NCBI GenBank assembly: GCA_017745595.1
Contig: WMBV01000005.1
Location: forward strand, 1 to 64,000
Direction of reading: 5' to 3'
Length of the DNA: 64,000 bases
DNA from: Bordetella petrii
Lineage (GTDB): Bacteria; Pseudomonadota; Gammaproteobacteria; Burkholderiales; Burkholderiaceae_B
The position numbers and the translations under genes were made by a program. The number at the start of each line of letters is the position of its first letter. The stretch's first letter is position 1. Under the pieces are notes generated by a model that was not told where the DNA came from, searched no databases, and saw nothing but the letters and a program-made list of their open reading frames with translations. Below, one piece after another: positions 49,324 to 57,057 of this stretch.

Positions 49324-49414
49324 GGGGTCAGGCACCCTGCGGGAGCCTGACCCCAGGCCTGAAATCTGCCGGGTGCTGCCAGGTGTCTGACTCCCCGCAG
49401 GGGTGTCAGACACC
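49324..49414. repeat. Paired dispersed palindrome, locus 8
   Basis: Copies at 49324-49354 (arms GGGGTCAGGC / GCCTGACCCC) and 49382-49414 (arms GTGTCTGAC / GTCAGACAC with core TCCCCGCAGGGG), starts 58 bp apart. This is the only pair lying between divergent genes. Confidence 0.88.
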
Positions 49415-49542
49415 GGCGTCCGCCATCCCGATATTCGCGAGGTCTCAGCACTCGTGGCCGCCTGGCGGCGGCTCCTAGGCAGCGCGCCCGGCCCGCCGTA
49501 AGATGGATTCTGCGCCCCGAAAGGCTGGCCTGCAAATGCATT

Positions 49543-49577
49543 GTCCCCATTTAATATTTTTCCTTTTTAATGGGGAC
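49543..49577. promoter_or_regulatory. Inverted repeat upstream of glutamate dehydrogenase
   Basis: GTCCCCATT (49543-49551) and AATGGGGAC (49569-49577) form a 9-bp dyad with an AT-rich 17-base interior, 54 bp before the start codon. It could be an operator or an mRNA hairpin. The interior T run on the plus strand lies inside the loop, so it is not a normal terminator. Confidence 0.5.
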
Positions 49578-49631
49578 GACACAAATTTTGCTCGCTACAA
49601 TGACGTCAGTCCTAGCCTGGAGATTCTTCTC

Positions 49632-50921
49632 ATGTCCGATAGCCCCACCCATGCCTTGCCGTCGTACCTGGATTCCTCCCATCTTGGCCCTTGGGGGAAT
49701 TACCTGCAGCAAGTCGACCGGGTCACGCCTTACCTGGGCCCGCTGGCACGATGGGTGGAAACGCTGAAGCGGCCCAAGCGCTCCCTGATCGTCGACGTGC
49801 CCATCGAGCTCGACAACGGCAGCGTGGCCCACTTCGAGGGCTATCGCGTGCAGCACAACACCTCGCGCGGCCCGGGCAAGGGCGGCGTGCGCTTTCACCA
49901 AGACGTCACGCTGTCCGAAGTGATGGCCCTGGCGGCCTGGATGTCGGTGAAGAATGCCGCGGTGAACTTGCCGTATGGCGGGGCCAAGGGCGGCATACGG
50001 GTCGACCCGCGCACCCTGTCGCAGTCCGAGCTCGAACGCATGACCCGCCGCTATACGTCGGAAATCGGCGTCATCATCGGCCCGGCCAAAGACATTCCGG
50101 CCCCCGACGTGAACACCAACGCGCAAACAATGGCGTGGATGATGGACACGTATTCCATGAACGAAGGCGCCACCGCCACCGGGGTCGTCACCGGCAAGCC
50201 CATCGCCCTGGGCGGCAGCCTGGGCCGGGTCGAGGCCACCGGCCGCGGCGTATTCGTCACCGCGTGCGAAGCGGCGCGCGACTGCAATATCGACGTTGCG
50301 CAGGCGCGCGTCATCGTGCAGGGGTTCGGCAACGTGGGCGGCACGGCCGCTCGCCTGTTCCATGAAACCGGCGCCAAGGTCATCGCCGTGCAAGACCACA
50401 CGGGCACCTTGTACAACCCGGCCGGCCTGGACGTGCACAAGCTGCTGTCGCACGTCTCGCAAAAGGGCGGGGTGGCCGGCTTCAGCGGCGGCGAAGCGCT
50501 GGACAACGCCCAGTTCTGGGAACTCGAGACCGATTTCCTGATCCCGGCCGCCCTGGAAAGCCAGATCAACGAATCGAACGCGCACAAGGTGCGCGCCAAG
50601 ATCGTGGTCGAGGGCGCCAACGGCCCCACCACGCCCGAGGCCGACGACGTGCTGCGCGAAAACGGCGTCTACGTGGTGCCCGACGTACTGGCCAACGCGG
50701 GCGGCGTCACGGTCAGCTACTTCGAGTGGGTGCAGGATTTCTCCAGCTTTTTCTGGAGCGAAGAAGAAATCAACCATCGCCTCGAGCGCCTGATGCGCGA
50801 GGCTTATGCGGCCGTGTCGCAAATGGCCAGGGAACACAAGGTGACCCTGCGCACCGCGGCCTTCATCGTGGCGTGCACGCGCATTCTGCAAGCGCGCCAG
50901 GTGCGCGGCCTGTACCCCTGA
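49632..50921 (+). CDS. gdhA: Glu/Leu/Phe/Val-type glutamate dehydrogenase
   Basis: The 429-residue enzyme has the catalytic lysine segment [20 protein letters not shown] near residue 110, [19 protein letters not shown], and the NAD(P) fold [23 protein letters not shown] near residue 223. It interconverts glutamate and 2-oxoglutarate plus ammonia. The sequence resembles the NAD-linked catabolic type of beta-proteobacteria, but cofactor choice is not certain. GGAG at 49619-49622 supports ATG 49632 over an earlier in-frame ATG at 49503. Confidence 0.93.
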   Translation: MSDSPTHALPSYLDSSHLGPWGNYLQQVDRVTPYLGPLARWVETLKRPKRSLIVDVPIELDNGSVAHFEGYRVQHNTSRGPGKGGVRFHQDVTLSEVMALAAWMSVKNAAVNLPYGGAKGGIRVDPRTLSQSELERMTRRYTSEIGVIIGPAKDIPAPDVNTNAQTMAWMMDTYSMNEGATATGVVTGKPIALGGSLGRVEATGRGVFVTACEAARDCNIDVAQARVIVQGFGNVGGTAARLFHETGAKVIAVQDHTGTLYNPAGLDVHKLLSHVSQKGGVAGFSGGEALDNAQFWELETDFLIPAALESQINESNAHKVRAKIVVEGANGPTTPEADDVLRENGVYVVPDVLANAGGVTVSYFEWVQDFSSFFWSEEEINHRLERLMREAYAAVSQMAREHKVTLRTAAFIVACTRILQARQVRGLYP

Positions 50922-50971
50922 AGAAAGGGGGGGTCTTCACGACCGCCAGGTGCGTGGCTCTGTGTCGCCCA

Positions 50972-51060
50972 GGTGTCTGGCTCCGCAGGTGCCAGACACC
51001 GGTCCAGGCAGCGGCCGTTTTAGCGGTACGGTGTCTGACACCCTTCGGGAGTCAGACACC
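50972..51060. repeat. Paired dispersed palindrome, locus 9
   Basis: Copies at 50972-51000 (29-bp form, arms GTGTCTGGC / GCCAGACAC) and 51030-51060 (31-bp form, arms GTGTCTGAC / GTCAGACAC, core ACCCTTCGGGA), starts 58 bp apart. The pair lies between convergent gdhA and the RsiV-like gene and mixes the two forms. Confidence 0.9.
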
Positions 51061-51078
51061 TGGCTATCTGGCGGCTTT

Positions 51079-51906
51079 TCATGCGGGCGGCAGGAATTCC
51101 GGCCGCAGGATGCCCCGCAATTCCGCGTAGGGAATCAGCAGTTCGGGCTCGCCGTGCGAATACGGCGCGATCGAGTATGCGTCGTACTTGATCACCATGC
51201 CCTCGGCCGTCAAGGCAAAATTATTGCTTTCCTGGAACGGCCACATGCGGTCGTAGGCCTGGGGATCGCGCTGCGCGTCCGGATTGTGCGTAAGCCAGGC
51301 GGCGTGGGCGCGGCGCAGGGCCTCGACAAACGCCGGCCGCGCGCCGGGTTGCAGCGCTTCGTCCAGCGCCAGCACGCGCGACTGGTCGCGCTGCCAGTTC
51401 AGATATTGCGTGGCGGGAATGCCGTGGGCGGCGCCCGTCAGGTACTGGCCGGTGTGCAGCTCGACCGCCACGATATTGCCGACGACGGCTTTGACGCTGG
51501 CCTTGAATACCGTGCTGTCGCGCGATTGCGCGGTTTGCCAGAAATACTGCGTGTACTCGGACAGGGTGCGGTACGGGCGGGGCCGATTGGGATCCACGCC
51601 GGTCATGTAGGCCAGCACGTGGTCGACCAGTTCGCTCAGCTTCGGGATGTCGGGGAAGGCCACGCTGTCGATCTCGATGCGCGGACATTGGCCCTCGCAG
51701 CCGGGCTTGGTGCCTTGCCATTGGATTTTCTCGACGGCCAGCCCGCCGACTTGCGTGTCGGTAGAGGTGGGCTGCGGCGTCGACGAGGGCAGGCTGATGG
51801 TGTCGGACGGGCCGCTGGCGCAGCCGGCCAGCGCGGCCAGCGCGGCGCCCGCCAGGGCCGCGCGGATGCGCCGCGGCGTGTGGGAAAAGGCAGAGTGGAT
51901 TCGCAT
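51079..51906 (-). CDS. RsiV-family (DUF3298) lipoprotein
   Basis: The 275-residue protein has a lipoprotein signal with ALAALAGC (lipidated Cys at about residue 29). The C-terminal half matches the DUF3298/RsiV domain: HTGQYLTGAAHGIPATQYLNWQ near residue 160 and a final AEGMVIKYDAYSIAPYSHGEPELLIPYAELRG. In Bacillus, RsiV is a lysozyme-sensing anti-sigma factor, but this protein has no sigma partner and is outer- or inner-membrane anchored, so it is probably a free envelope protein. Start ATG 51906 overlaps the ligase stop (TGATG), supporting this choice. Confidence 0.82.
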   Translation of the reverse strand: MRIHSAFSHTPRRIRAALAGAALAALAGCASGPSDTISLPSSTPQPTSTDTQVGGLAVEKIQWQGTKPGCEGQCPRIEIDSVAFPDIPKLSELVDHVLAYMTGVDPNRPRPYRTLSEYTQYFWQTAQSRDSTVFKASVKAVVGNIVAVELHTGQYLTGAAHGIPATQYLNWQRDQSRVLALDEALQPGARPAFVEALRRAHAAWLTHNPDAQRDPQAYDRMWPFQESNNFALTAEGMVIKYDAYSIAPYSHGEPELLIPYAELRGILRPEFLPPA

Positions 51907-52685
51907 CAAGGTACCAGGGCTGTCCATTCGGGGCTGGAGAATTTGTCGTGGGCCTGCCGCCGCGCCAGTTCCAGCGTGGCGTCGGCCAGCTGCACCGGCG
52001 CCAGCGGAGCCAGGCTGCGGAACGTCTGCAGCATGCGTTCGATGATGGTGTCGCGCGCCAGGCCGGTCTGGCTGCGCAGCGGGTCGACGCGCTTTTTGGC
52101 GCTGGTCGTGCCTTTGTCAGACAGCTTTTCGCGGCCGATGCGCAAGACTTCCACCATTTTATCGGCGTCGATGTCGTACGACATAGTGACATGGTGCAGT
52201 ACCGCGCCGGCGCGGCGCGCCTGGGCGGCGCCGCCGATCTTGCCGCCTTCCGAGGCAATGTCGTTCAGGGGCTGGTACCAGGCCTTGATGCCCAGGTCGT
52301 GCAGCGCGCGCACGACCCAGCCGTCCAGGAATTCGTACGACTGCTGGAAGGTCATGCCCTGCACCAGGGCCTGCGGCACGCTGAGCGAGTAGGTGATGGT
52401 ATTGCCGGGCTCGACGAACATCGCGCCGCCGCCGCTGACCCGGCGCACCACGGTGACGCCGTGGCGCTGCGCGCCGGCCGGATCGACCTCGTTTTTCAGC
52501 GACTGGAAGCGGCCGATGATGACGGCGGGCTCGGACCATTCCCAGATGCGCAGCGTGGGCGGGCGCAGCCCCGCGCCGACCTCGTCGGTGATGACGGCAT
52601 CCAGCGCCATGTGCAGCGCGGGCGGCTGCGGGCCTTCGTGGATGAGCTGCCACGAATAGTCGTTCCAATGGGTGCGCGTGCTCAT
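51906..52685 (-). CDS. Lipoate-protein ligase A, catalytic domain
   Basis: The 259-residue protein belongs to the biotin/lipoate ligase fold: RIWEWSEPAVIIGRFQSLKNEVD near residue 47, the conserved RRVSGGGAMFVEPGNTITYSL and the lysine of KIGGAAQARRAGAVLHHVTM, which attacks lipoyl-AMP. It would activate and attach lipoate or octanoate to 2-oxoacid dehydrogenases and GcvH. It lacks the small C-terminal domain found in E. coli LplA; that domain is encoded by the overlapping upstream gene (ATGA overlap). The two together look like a split ligase. Confidence 0.85.
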   Translation of the reverse strand: MSTRTHWNDYSWQLIHEGPQPPALHMALDAVITDEVGAGLRPPTLRIWEWSEPAVIIGRFQSLKNEVDPAGAQRHGVTVVRRVSGGGAMFVEPGNTITYSLSVPQALVQGMTFQQSYEFLDGWVVRALHDLGIKAWYQPLNDIASEGGKIGGAAQARRAGAVLHHVTMSYDIDADKMVEVLRIGREKLSDKGTTSAKKRVDPLRSQTGLARDTIIERMLQTFRSLAPLAPVQLADATLELARRQAHDKFSSPEWTALVP

Positions 52686-52957
52686 GCCAGGGCCCTGCGG
52701 ATAGTGATGGCCACTGACTCGGGCGTAAAACCGAACAGCTCGGCTTCGCGCGGCAGCCCCGCCTGGACGGCCTGGGCCAGGCGTGTTTCGTCGGCGTCGG
52801 CCGGCAGGCCGCACAGGGCGCGGTTGATGCTTTCCAGCGCCTCGGGGGGTTCAAGAAAGAAATCGCCGCTGAGGCAGACGTTGGCCAGCTTGCCGTTTTC
52901 GACATCGAGATCGATCACGACCAGCTTTCCGCCGGGGACTTTGTATTCGCCATGCAT
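52682..52957 (-). CDS. Lipoate ligase accessory domain protein (LplB-like)
   Basis: This 91-residue protein begins MHGEYKVPGGKLVVIDLDVENGKLANV and continues CLSGDFFLEPPEALESINRAL, matching the C-terminal accessory domain of lipoate ligases. In Thermoplasma acidophilum a separate LplB of this type is needed by LplA to make the lipoyl-AMP intermediate. Here it directly precedes and overlaps the catalytic subunit gene, so the pair is expected to form a two-subunit ligase. Confidence 0.82.
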   Translation of the reverse strand: MHGEYKVPGGKLVVIDLDVENGKLANVCLSGDFFLEPPEALESINRALCGLPADADETRLAQAVQAGLPREAELFGFTPESVAITIRRALA

Positions 52958-52974
52958 GGGTATGGGACTCCGGA

Positions 52975-53445
52975 TCAGGCGGCCAGTTCCTGCTTCATGC
53001 CTTCATGCGTGGCCGTGAAACCCAATGATTCATAAAAACGCCGGGCATCGCCCCGGGCCTTGTCGGTAGTCAGCTGTACCAGGCCGCAGCCGCGCGCGCG
53101 GCACTGGCCGATGGCCCATTCGAACATGGCGCGGCCGGTGCCGGCGCCGCGCTCGCCGGCGGCCACGCGCACGCTTTCGATCTGCCCGCGCCACAATCCG
53201 CGGCGCGACAGGCCGGGAATGAAGCTGAGCTGCAGGCAGCCCACCACCACGCCCTGGCGCACGGCCACGGCCAGCAATTGGTTGGGGTCGCGGTCGATGG
53301 CCTCGAACGCGCGCACGTAGCACGCGCTGGCGGGCACCGACGGGTCTTCGCGCGTGCTGCCCAATACGTCGTCGGCCAGCAGGGCCACGATGGCATCCAG
53401 GTCGCCTGCGCCGGCGCGGCGATACTGCAATGAGGTGTCGGGCAT
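52975..53445 (-). CDS. GNAT-family N-acetyltransferase
   Basis: The 156-residue protein is a single acetyltransferase domain: YRRAGAGDLDAIVALLADDV at the start, GCLQLSFIPGLSRRGLWRGQIESVRV in the middle, and the acetyl-CoA pyrophosphate loop RGAGTGRAMFEWAIGQ near residue 105, then LTTDKARGDARRFYESLGF. The acceptor substrate cannot be told. It lies 17 bp upstream of the ligase accessory gene on the same strand. Confidence 0.85.
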   Translation of the reverse strand: MPDTSLQYRRAGAGDLDAIVALLADDVLGSTREDPSVPASACYVRAFEAIDRDPNQLLAVAVRQGVVVGCLQLSFIPGLSRRGLWRGQIESVRVAAGERGAGTGRAMFEWAIGQCRARGCGLVQLTTDKARGDARRFYESLGFTATHEGMKQELAA

Positions 53446-53452
53446 GGGCGGC

Positions 53453-54151
53453 TCAGCGTACCTGCTGGGCGGTCTGGCCGAACAGGATGCGGCGCGATTC
53501 ATCGGTGTGCACCGACGGCGTGCTGTTAATTTCCTGGGCCTTGGCGTAGGCACTCTGGGTGGCGGGGCGGTTCTGGATGGCGTGGAACCAGCGCTGCAGG
53601 TGCGGGAAATCGTTCAGGTCTTGGCCCTGCCGTTCGTGCGGCACGATCCAGGGGTACGCCGCCATGTCGGCGATCGAATATTCGCCCGCCACATATTCGC
53701 GGTCGGCCAGGCGCTTGTTCAGAACGCCGTACAGGCGATTGGTTTCGTTGACATAGCGGTCGATGGCATAGGGAATGCGTTCTTGCGCATAGGCCGAGAA
53801 ATGGTGGTTCTGGCCGGCCATGGGCCCCAGGCCGCCCATCTGCCAGAACAGCCATTGCAGGGTTTCGGCGCGGCCGCGCAAGTCTTGCGCGATGAACCGG
53901 CCGGTTTTTTCCGCCAGGTACAGCAAGATGGCGCCCGACTCGAACAGCGAAACCGGCGTGCCGCCGTCGGCGGGCGCCTGGTCGACGATGGCGGGGATGC
54001 GGTTGTTCGGCGCAATGGCCAGGAAGTCGGGCTGGAACTGTTCGCCTTTGCTGATATTGATGGGAACGATCCGGTACGGCAGGCCGGCTTCCTCGAGGAA
54101 CATCGTGATCTTGTGGCCGTTGGGCGTGGTCCAGTAATAAAGATCGATCAT
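53453..54151 (-). CDS. Glutathione S-transferase, YfcG-like disulfide-bond oxidoreductase
   Basis: The 232-residue protein starts MIDLYYWTTPNGHKITMFLEE, the Nu-class GST motif of YfcG and YghU, whose TPNG threonine and asparagine hold glutathione in place of a catalytic Tyr/Ser/Cys. PNNRIPAIVD and FESGAILLYLAEKTGRF form the thioredoxin-fold G-site, and a helical domain follows. Enzymes of this type reduce disulfides with glutathione. It precedes the GNAT gene by seven bases. Confidence 0.9.
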   Translation of the reverse strand: MIDLYYWTTPNGHKITMFLEEAGLPYRIVPINISKGEQFQPDFLAIAPNNRIPAIVDQAPADGGTPVSLFESGAILLYLAEKTGRFIAQDLRGRAETLQWLFWQMGGLGPMAGQNHHFSAYAQERIPYAIDRYVNETNRLYGVLNKRLADREYVAGEYSIADMAAYPWIVPHERQGQDLNDFPHLQRWFHAIQNRPATQSAYAKAQEINSTPSVHTDESRRILFGQTAQQVR

Positions 54152-54280
54152 GGCGCGGGTCCTTGGGCAGTGGCGCCGCGGCACAGGCGGCGACGGAATG
54201 TCCATGATAGCGGGTCGCCGCGGCGGATGGCCCCCAAGCCCCGGCCGGCAAGGGGGATTTCGCGGCGGCGGCGCGGGCGG

Positions 54281-55210
54281 TCAGCTCGAGCGGGCCCGGC
54301 CGGCACAGGCTTGCCCGCACGGTGCGCCGCGGCGCGCGGGCAGCCGCCAGTTCAGGCTGACGCCCGCCGCGGCCAGCAGTATCAGCCCGACACCGGCCAC
54401 CTGCGAACCCGCCAGGCGCTGCCCATAGACCAGGTAATCCAGCATGATGGCGACCGCCGGATAGATGAACGCCAGCGCCGCCACCGACGTGGTGGGCAGC
54501 TTCTGGATGGCCGAGTACAGCAGAATGTAGGTCAGGCTGGTATGCAGCAAGCCGATGGCCACCAGCATGCCCCATTGGGCCGGCGCATGGGGCAGGGCGC
54601 CGAAATCCACCATGGGCAGCAGCAGCAGGGCTCCCAGGCTGACCTGCACCAGCGCCAGGACGTGCGGCGCGATGTGCCTGAGCCGTTTCACGATGATCGA
54701 GGTCACCGCGTACAGCCCGCCGGCGCCCAGCGCCAGCGCCAGGCCATGCAGGTAGCCGCCCGCCTGCGCCAGCTCGGCCGGCTCGATGCGCAACACCAGC
54801 AGCAGCCCGCCGAACGCCATCACCGACCAGCCCAGTTTGCCCAGGGTAGGGCGTTCGCCCAGGAACACCGCGCCCAGCGCGATCAGGAAAAACGGCTGGA
54901 AGTTGTAGACCGCCGTGGCCAGCGAGATGGACGCCAGCCGGTAGGCCGAGAACAGCAATACCCAGTTCAGCACGATGGCCACCCCGGCCATCAGGGTCCA
55001 GCCCAGCGTGGCGCGAGTGAAGATGCCCGGGCGCAGCAGGCCACGCGCCAGGCAATAGGCCAGCAGGCCCAGCGCGCCGAAGACACAGCGGAAGAACACG
55101 ACATTCCAGGCGCTTTGCCCGGACTCGAGCACGAACACGCCCACCGTGCCCGAAATCGTCATGGCGGCGGCCATTTGCGCCAGGCCGCCGCGCTCGCTTG
55201 CGGTTTTCAT
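54281..55210 (-). CDS. EamA/DMT-family transporter
   Basis: The 309-residue protein has ten predicted membrane helices in two EamA repeats (first about residues 10-135, second about 150-290) with AVYNFQPFFLIALGAVFLGERPT and VAALAFIYPAVAIMLDYLVYGQRL, the paired repeat signatures. DMT proteins of this kind usually export amino acids or metabolites. AGGAG before ATG 55210 supports the start. It is divergent from an Lrp-type regulator gene, which suggests control by an amino acid. Confidence 0.87.
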   Translation of the reverse strand: MKTASERGGLAQMAAAMTISGTVGVFVLESGQSAWNVVFFRCVFGALGLLAYCLARGLLRPGIFTRATLGWTLMAGVAIVLNWVLLFSAYRLASISLATAVYNFQPFFLIALGAVFLGERPTLGKLGWSVMAFGGLLLVLRIEPAELAQAGGYLHGLALALGAGGLYAVTSIIVKRLRHIAPHVLALVQVSLGALLLLPMVDFGALPHAPAQWGMLVAIGLLHTSLTYILLYSAIQKLPTTSVAALAFIYPAVAIMLDYLVYGQRLAGSQVAGVGLILLAAAGVSLNWRLPARRGAPCGQACAGRARSS

Positions 55211-55289
55211 GGATGACTCCTGCGATCCGCACCGGCCATCGGTGCGCATGGAGAAATTATCCCAGGCGATTCTTTGCCATAATATATTT

Positions 55290-55300
55290 CACCAATGGTG
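55290..55300. promoter_or_regulatory. Palindrome in the transporter/Lrp intergenic region
   Basis: CACCAATGGTG is an 11-bp palindrome around a central base, in an AT-rich 124-bp gap between the EamA gene and the divergent Lrp gene. It is a candidate Lrp-type operator, but the match to known sites is weak. Confidence 0.35.
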
Positions 55301-55334
55301 TTTTTATTATTTTGCCTTTGTTTGGTGGGCTTTT

Positions 55335-55814
55335 GTGGCAACTAACCTAAGTATCGAAAATAGCGTGCTGGATGGCATCGACCGGCGCCTGGTGCTGGCG
55401 CTGACGGCCAACGCGCGCACGACCACGGCCGACCTGGCGCGCCAGGTCGGCATGTCGGCGCCCAGCGTGGCCGACCGCCTGCGGCGGCTGGAAGAATCGG
55501 GCGTGGTGCGCGGCTATACGCTGGATGTAGACCCGGCGGCGCTGGGATACACGCTGACGGCCATCGTGCGCATCCGGCCGTTGCCGGGGCAACTGCGCAA
55601 GGTCGAAAAGCTGATCGCAAGCATCGGCGAGTTCGTCGAATGCGACAAGGTCACCGGCGACGACTGCTTCATTGCGCGGCTGCTGCTGAAATCCATTGCC
55701 GATCTCGACGGCGTGCTGGACCGCGTTACCGAATATGCGGAAACCAATACCGCCATCGTGAAATCGAGCCCCGTGCGGCGCCGCTTGCCGCCCTTGCAGG
55801 CGGCGCGAAGCTAG
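55335..55814 (+). CDS. Lrp/AsnC-family transcriptional regulator
   Basis: The protein of about 159 residues has an N-terminal helix-turn-helix (LDGIDRRLVLALTANARTTTADLARQVGMSAPSVADRLRRLEESGVV) and a C-terminal RAM ligand-binding domain (AIVRIRPLPGQLRKVEKLIASI, VTGDDCFIARLLLKSIADLDGVLD). No ATG fits; GTG 55335 gives a normal length, with GTG 55365 as a shorter alternative. Divergent from an amino-acid-type exporter, its likely target. Confidence 0.85.
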   Translation: MATNLSIENSVLDGIDRRLVLALTANARTTTADLARQVGMSAPSVADRLRRLEESGVVRGYTLDVDPAALGYTLTAIVRIRPLPGQLRKVEKLIASIGEFVECDKVTGDDCFIARLLLKSIADLDGVLDRVTEYAETNTAIVKSSPVRRRLPPLQAARS

Positions 55815-55837
55815 ATCGCGAAGCTAGGTCGGAGCTA

Positions 55838-55927
55838 GGTGTCCGACTCCCGACAGGGTGTCGGACACCGAAGTGGGCTGGATGCCTTTCATACAGGCGG
55901 TGTCAGGCACCTGCGGAGCCTGACACC
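55838..55927. repeat. Paired dispersed palindrome, locus 10
   Basis: Copies at 55838-55869 (arms GTGTCCGAC / GTCGGACAC) and 55899-55927 (short form, arms GTGTCAGGC / GCCTGACAC), starts 61 bp apart, between convergent Lrp and glutathione peroxidase genes. The second dispersed repeat follows nine bases later. Confidence 0.88.
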
Positions 55928-55935
55928 AGTCGTCC

Positions 55936-55976
55936 AAGCGCGCAGCGCTTCGGGGGCGGGACTTTCACTTCAGCCA
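55936..55976 (-). repeat. Second dispersed repeat, copy B
   Basis: On the minus strand this 41-bp element reads TGGCTGAAGTGAAAGTCCC then CCCCGAAGCGCTGCGCGCTT, nearly identical to 8581-8621. Its first seven bases supply the final glycine bases and the TGA stop of the glutathione peroxidase gene. Confidence 0.78.
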
Positions 55977-56470
55977 CCAGGGTCTTGCTGCTCGCAGGCG
56001 CGCAAAATGTCGTCCTTCAGCGCCGACGGTTTGTCGGTGGGCGCGAAACGCTTGATCACCTGGCCATCGCGGCCCACCAGGAACTTGGTGAAGTTCCACT
56101 TGATGGCCTCGGTGCCCAGCACGCCCGGCTTTTCGCCCTTGAGCCAGCGATACAGCGGATGCGCGTCCGGGCCATTGACCTCGACCTTGGCGTACATGGG
56201 AAACGTGACGCCATAATGGGTGGCGCAAAACTGGCGGATGGCGGCTTCGTCGCCCGGCTCTTGGTGCCCGAACTGGTTGCACGGGAAGCCCAGCACCGTC
56301 AGCCCGGCCGCATGGTAATCGCGGTACAGCGCCTCGAGCCCGGCATACTGCGGCGTGAACCCGCATTGCGATGCCACGTTCACCACCAGCAATACCTGGC
56401 CGCGAAAGGTGTCCAGCGACTGCTCGTCGCCGTTCAGGTCCCGGGCGGAAAAATCGTAGATTGCGGTCAT
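55970..56470 (-). CDS. Glutathione peroxidase family protein
   Basis: The 166-residue protein has the catalytic tetrad of the family: Cys36 in NVASQCGFTPQY, Gln in FPCNQFGHQEPG, and Trp-Asn in KWNFTKFLV. It is the cysteine (not selenocysteine) form, which in bacteria and plants often uses thioredoxin. It would reduce lipid or hydrogen peroxides. ATG 56470 gives the usual family length. Its stop codon lies within a dispersed repeat. Confidence 0.92.
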   Translation of the reverse strand: MTAIYDFSARDLNGDEQSLDTFRGQVLLVVNVASQCGFTPQYAGLEALYRDYHAAGLTVLGFPCNQFGHQEPGDEAAIRQFCATHYGVTFPMYAKVEVNGPDAHPLYRWLKGEKPGVLGTEAIKWNFTKFLVGRDGQVIKRFAPTDKPSALKDDILRACEQQDPGG

Positions 56471-56634
56471 GGCAAAACCCTTATGTAGCGGGCCGCCGGA
56501 ATGCACGCGCGGCCCCTGGGGCCGAGTGTACCGCCGCGCGTTGGCAATGCCCCTTGCGCCGGCGCTGGCTAGGCGGGCGCGTGGTTTGTCTGCGTCTATG
56601 ATGTCTCGATGGCGACGCATATCCGGAGCACACG

Positions 56635-56961
56635 ATGGACGGCTTGATCGAACGGCTGGAGGCCATGCTGGCCAAAGGGCAAGATAACCTGCTGCTGCGC
56701 TTTTCGCTGGGCAAGGCCTATGTCGAACGCGAAGACTACGCCACGGCGGTGCCGCATTTGCAGGCGGCGCTGGATTTCGACCGCGGCTACTCGGTCGCCT
56801 GGAAGTGGCTGGGCAAGGCGCTGCAGGGGCAGGGCGACCTGGCCGGCGCCCGGGCCGCCTGGCAGTCCGGCATCGAGGCCGCCCAGGCGCGCGGCGACCA
56901 GCAGGTCATCAAAGAGTTGCAGGTGTTCCTGCGACGGCTGGACCGGGCCCAGCACTTGTAA
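56635..56961 (+). CDS. Small TPR protein
   Basis: The 108-residue protein is built of tetratricopeptide repeats: LIERLEAMLAKGQDNLLLRFSLGKAYVE, DYATAVPHLQAALDFDRGYSVAWKWLGKAL and GDLAGARAAWQSGIEAAQARG. No signal peptide or other domain is present. It probably mediates protein contacts in the cytoplasm; partners are not evident. It is divergent from the glutathione peroxidase gene. Confidence 0.83.
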   Translation: MDGLIERLEAMLAKGQDNLLLRFSLGKAYVEREDYATAVPHLQAALDFDRGYSVAWKWLGKALQGQGDLAGARAAWQSGIEAAQARGDQQVIKELQVFLRRLDRAQHL

Positions 56962-57057
56962 AACCTACAAGTAGATGTGTCCGAGCCGCCGATGCGCATA
57001 TTGACGGATCCGGCAGGCCGCCCTGTAATCAGATAGATACGGAATTACCCGCCTCAG

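Larger units (their letters stand above)
49043..49631. other. Long intergenic region between the unknown operon and glutamate dehydrogenase
   Basis: A 589-bp gap, the longest in the window, between divergent genes. A 94-codon open frame at 49066-49350 reads as low-complexity Arg/Ala and runs into a repeat, so I do not call it a gene. The gap contains a palindrome pair (49324-49414) and a hairpin (49543-49577) near the gdhA start. Confidence 0.6.

Noticed and set aside
49066-49350. Small plus-strand gene (94 codons) in the long gap before gdhA
   Set aside because: No ribosome-binding site or family; composition is Arg/Ala/Pro low complexity and the frame ends inside a dispersed repeat.
51079-51906. 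Anti-sigma factor RsiV with a sigma-V system
   Set aside because: The domain is RsiV-like, but the protein is a lipoprotein without a sigma-binding cytoplasmic part and no ECF sigma gene is adjacent.
53354-55216. Long plus-strand frame (620 codons) opposite GNAT, GST and EamA genes
   Set aside because: Product is Gln/Arg/Gly-rich without domains, whereas the minus-strand genes have clear families and ribosome-binding sites.
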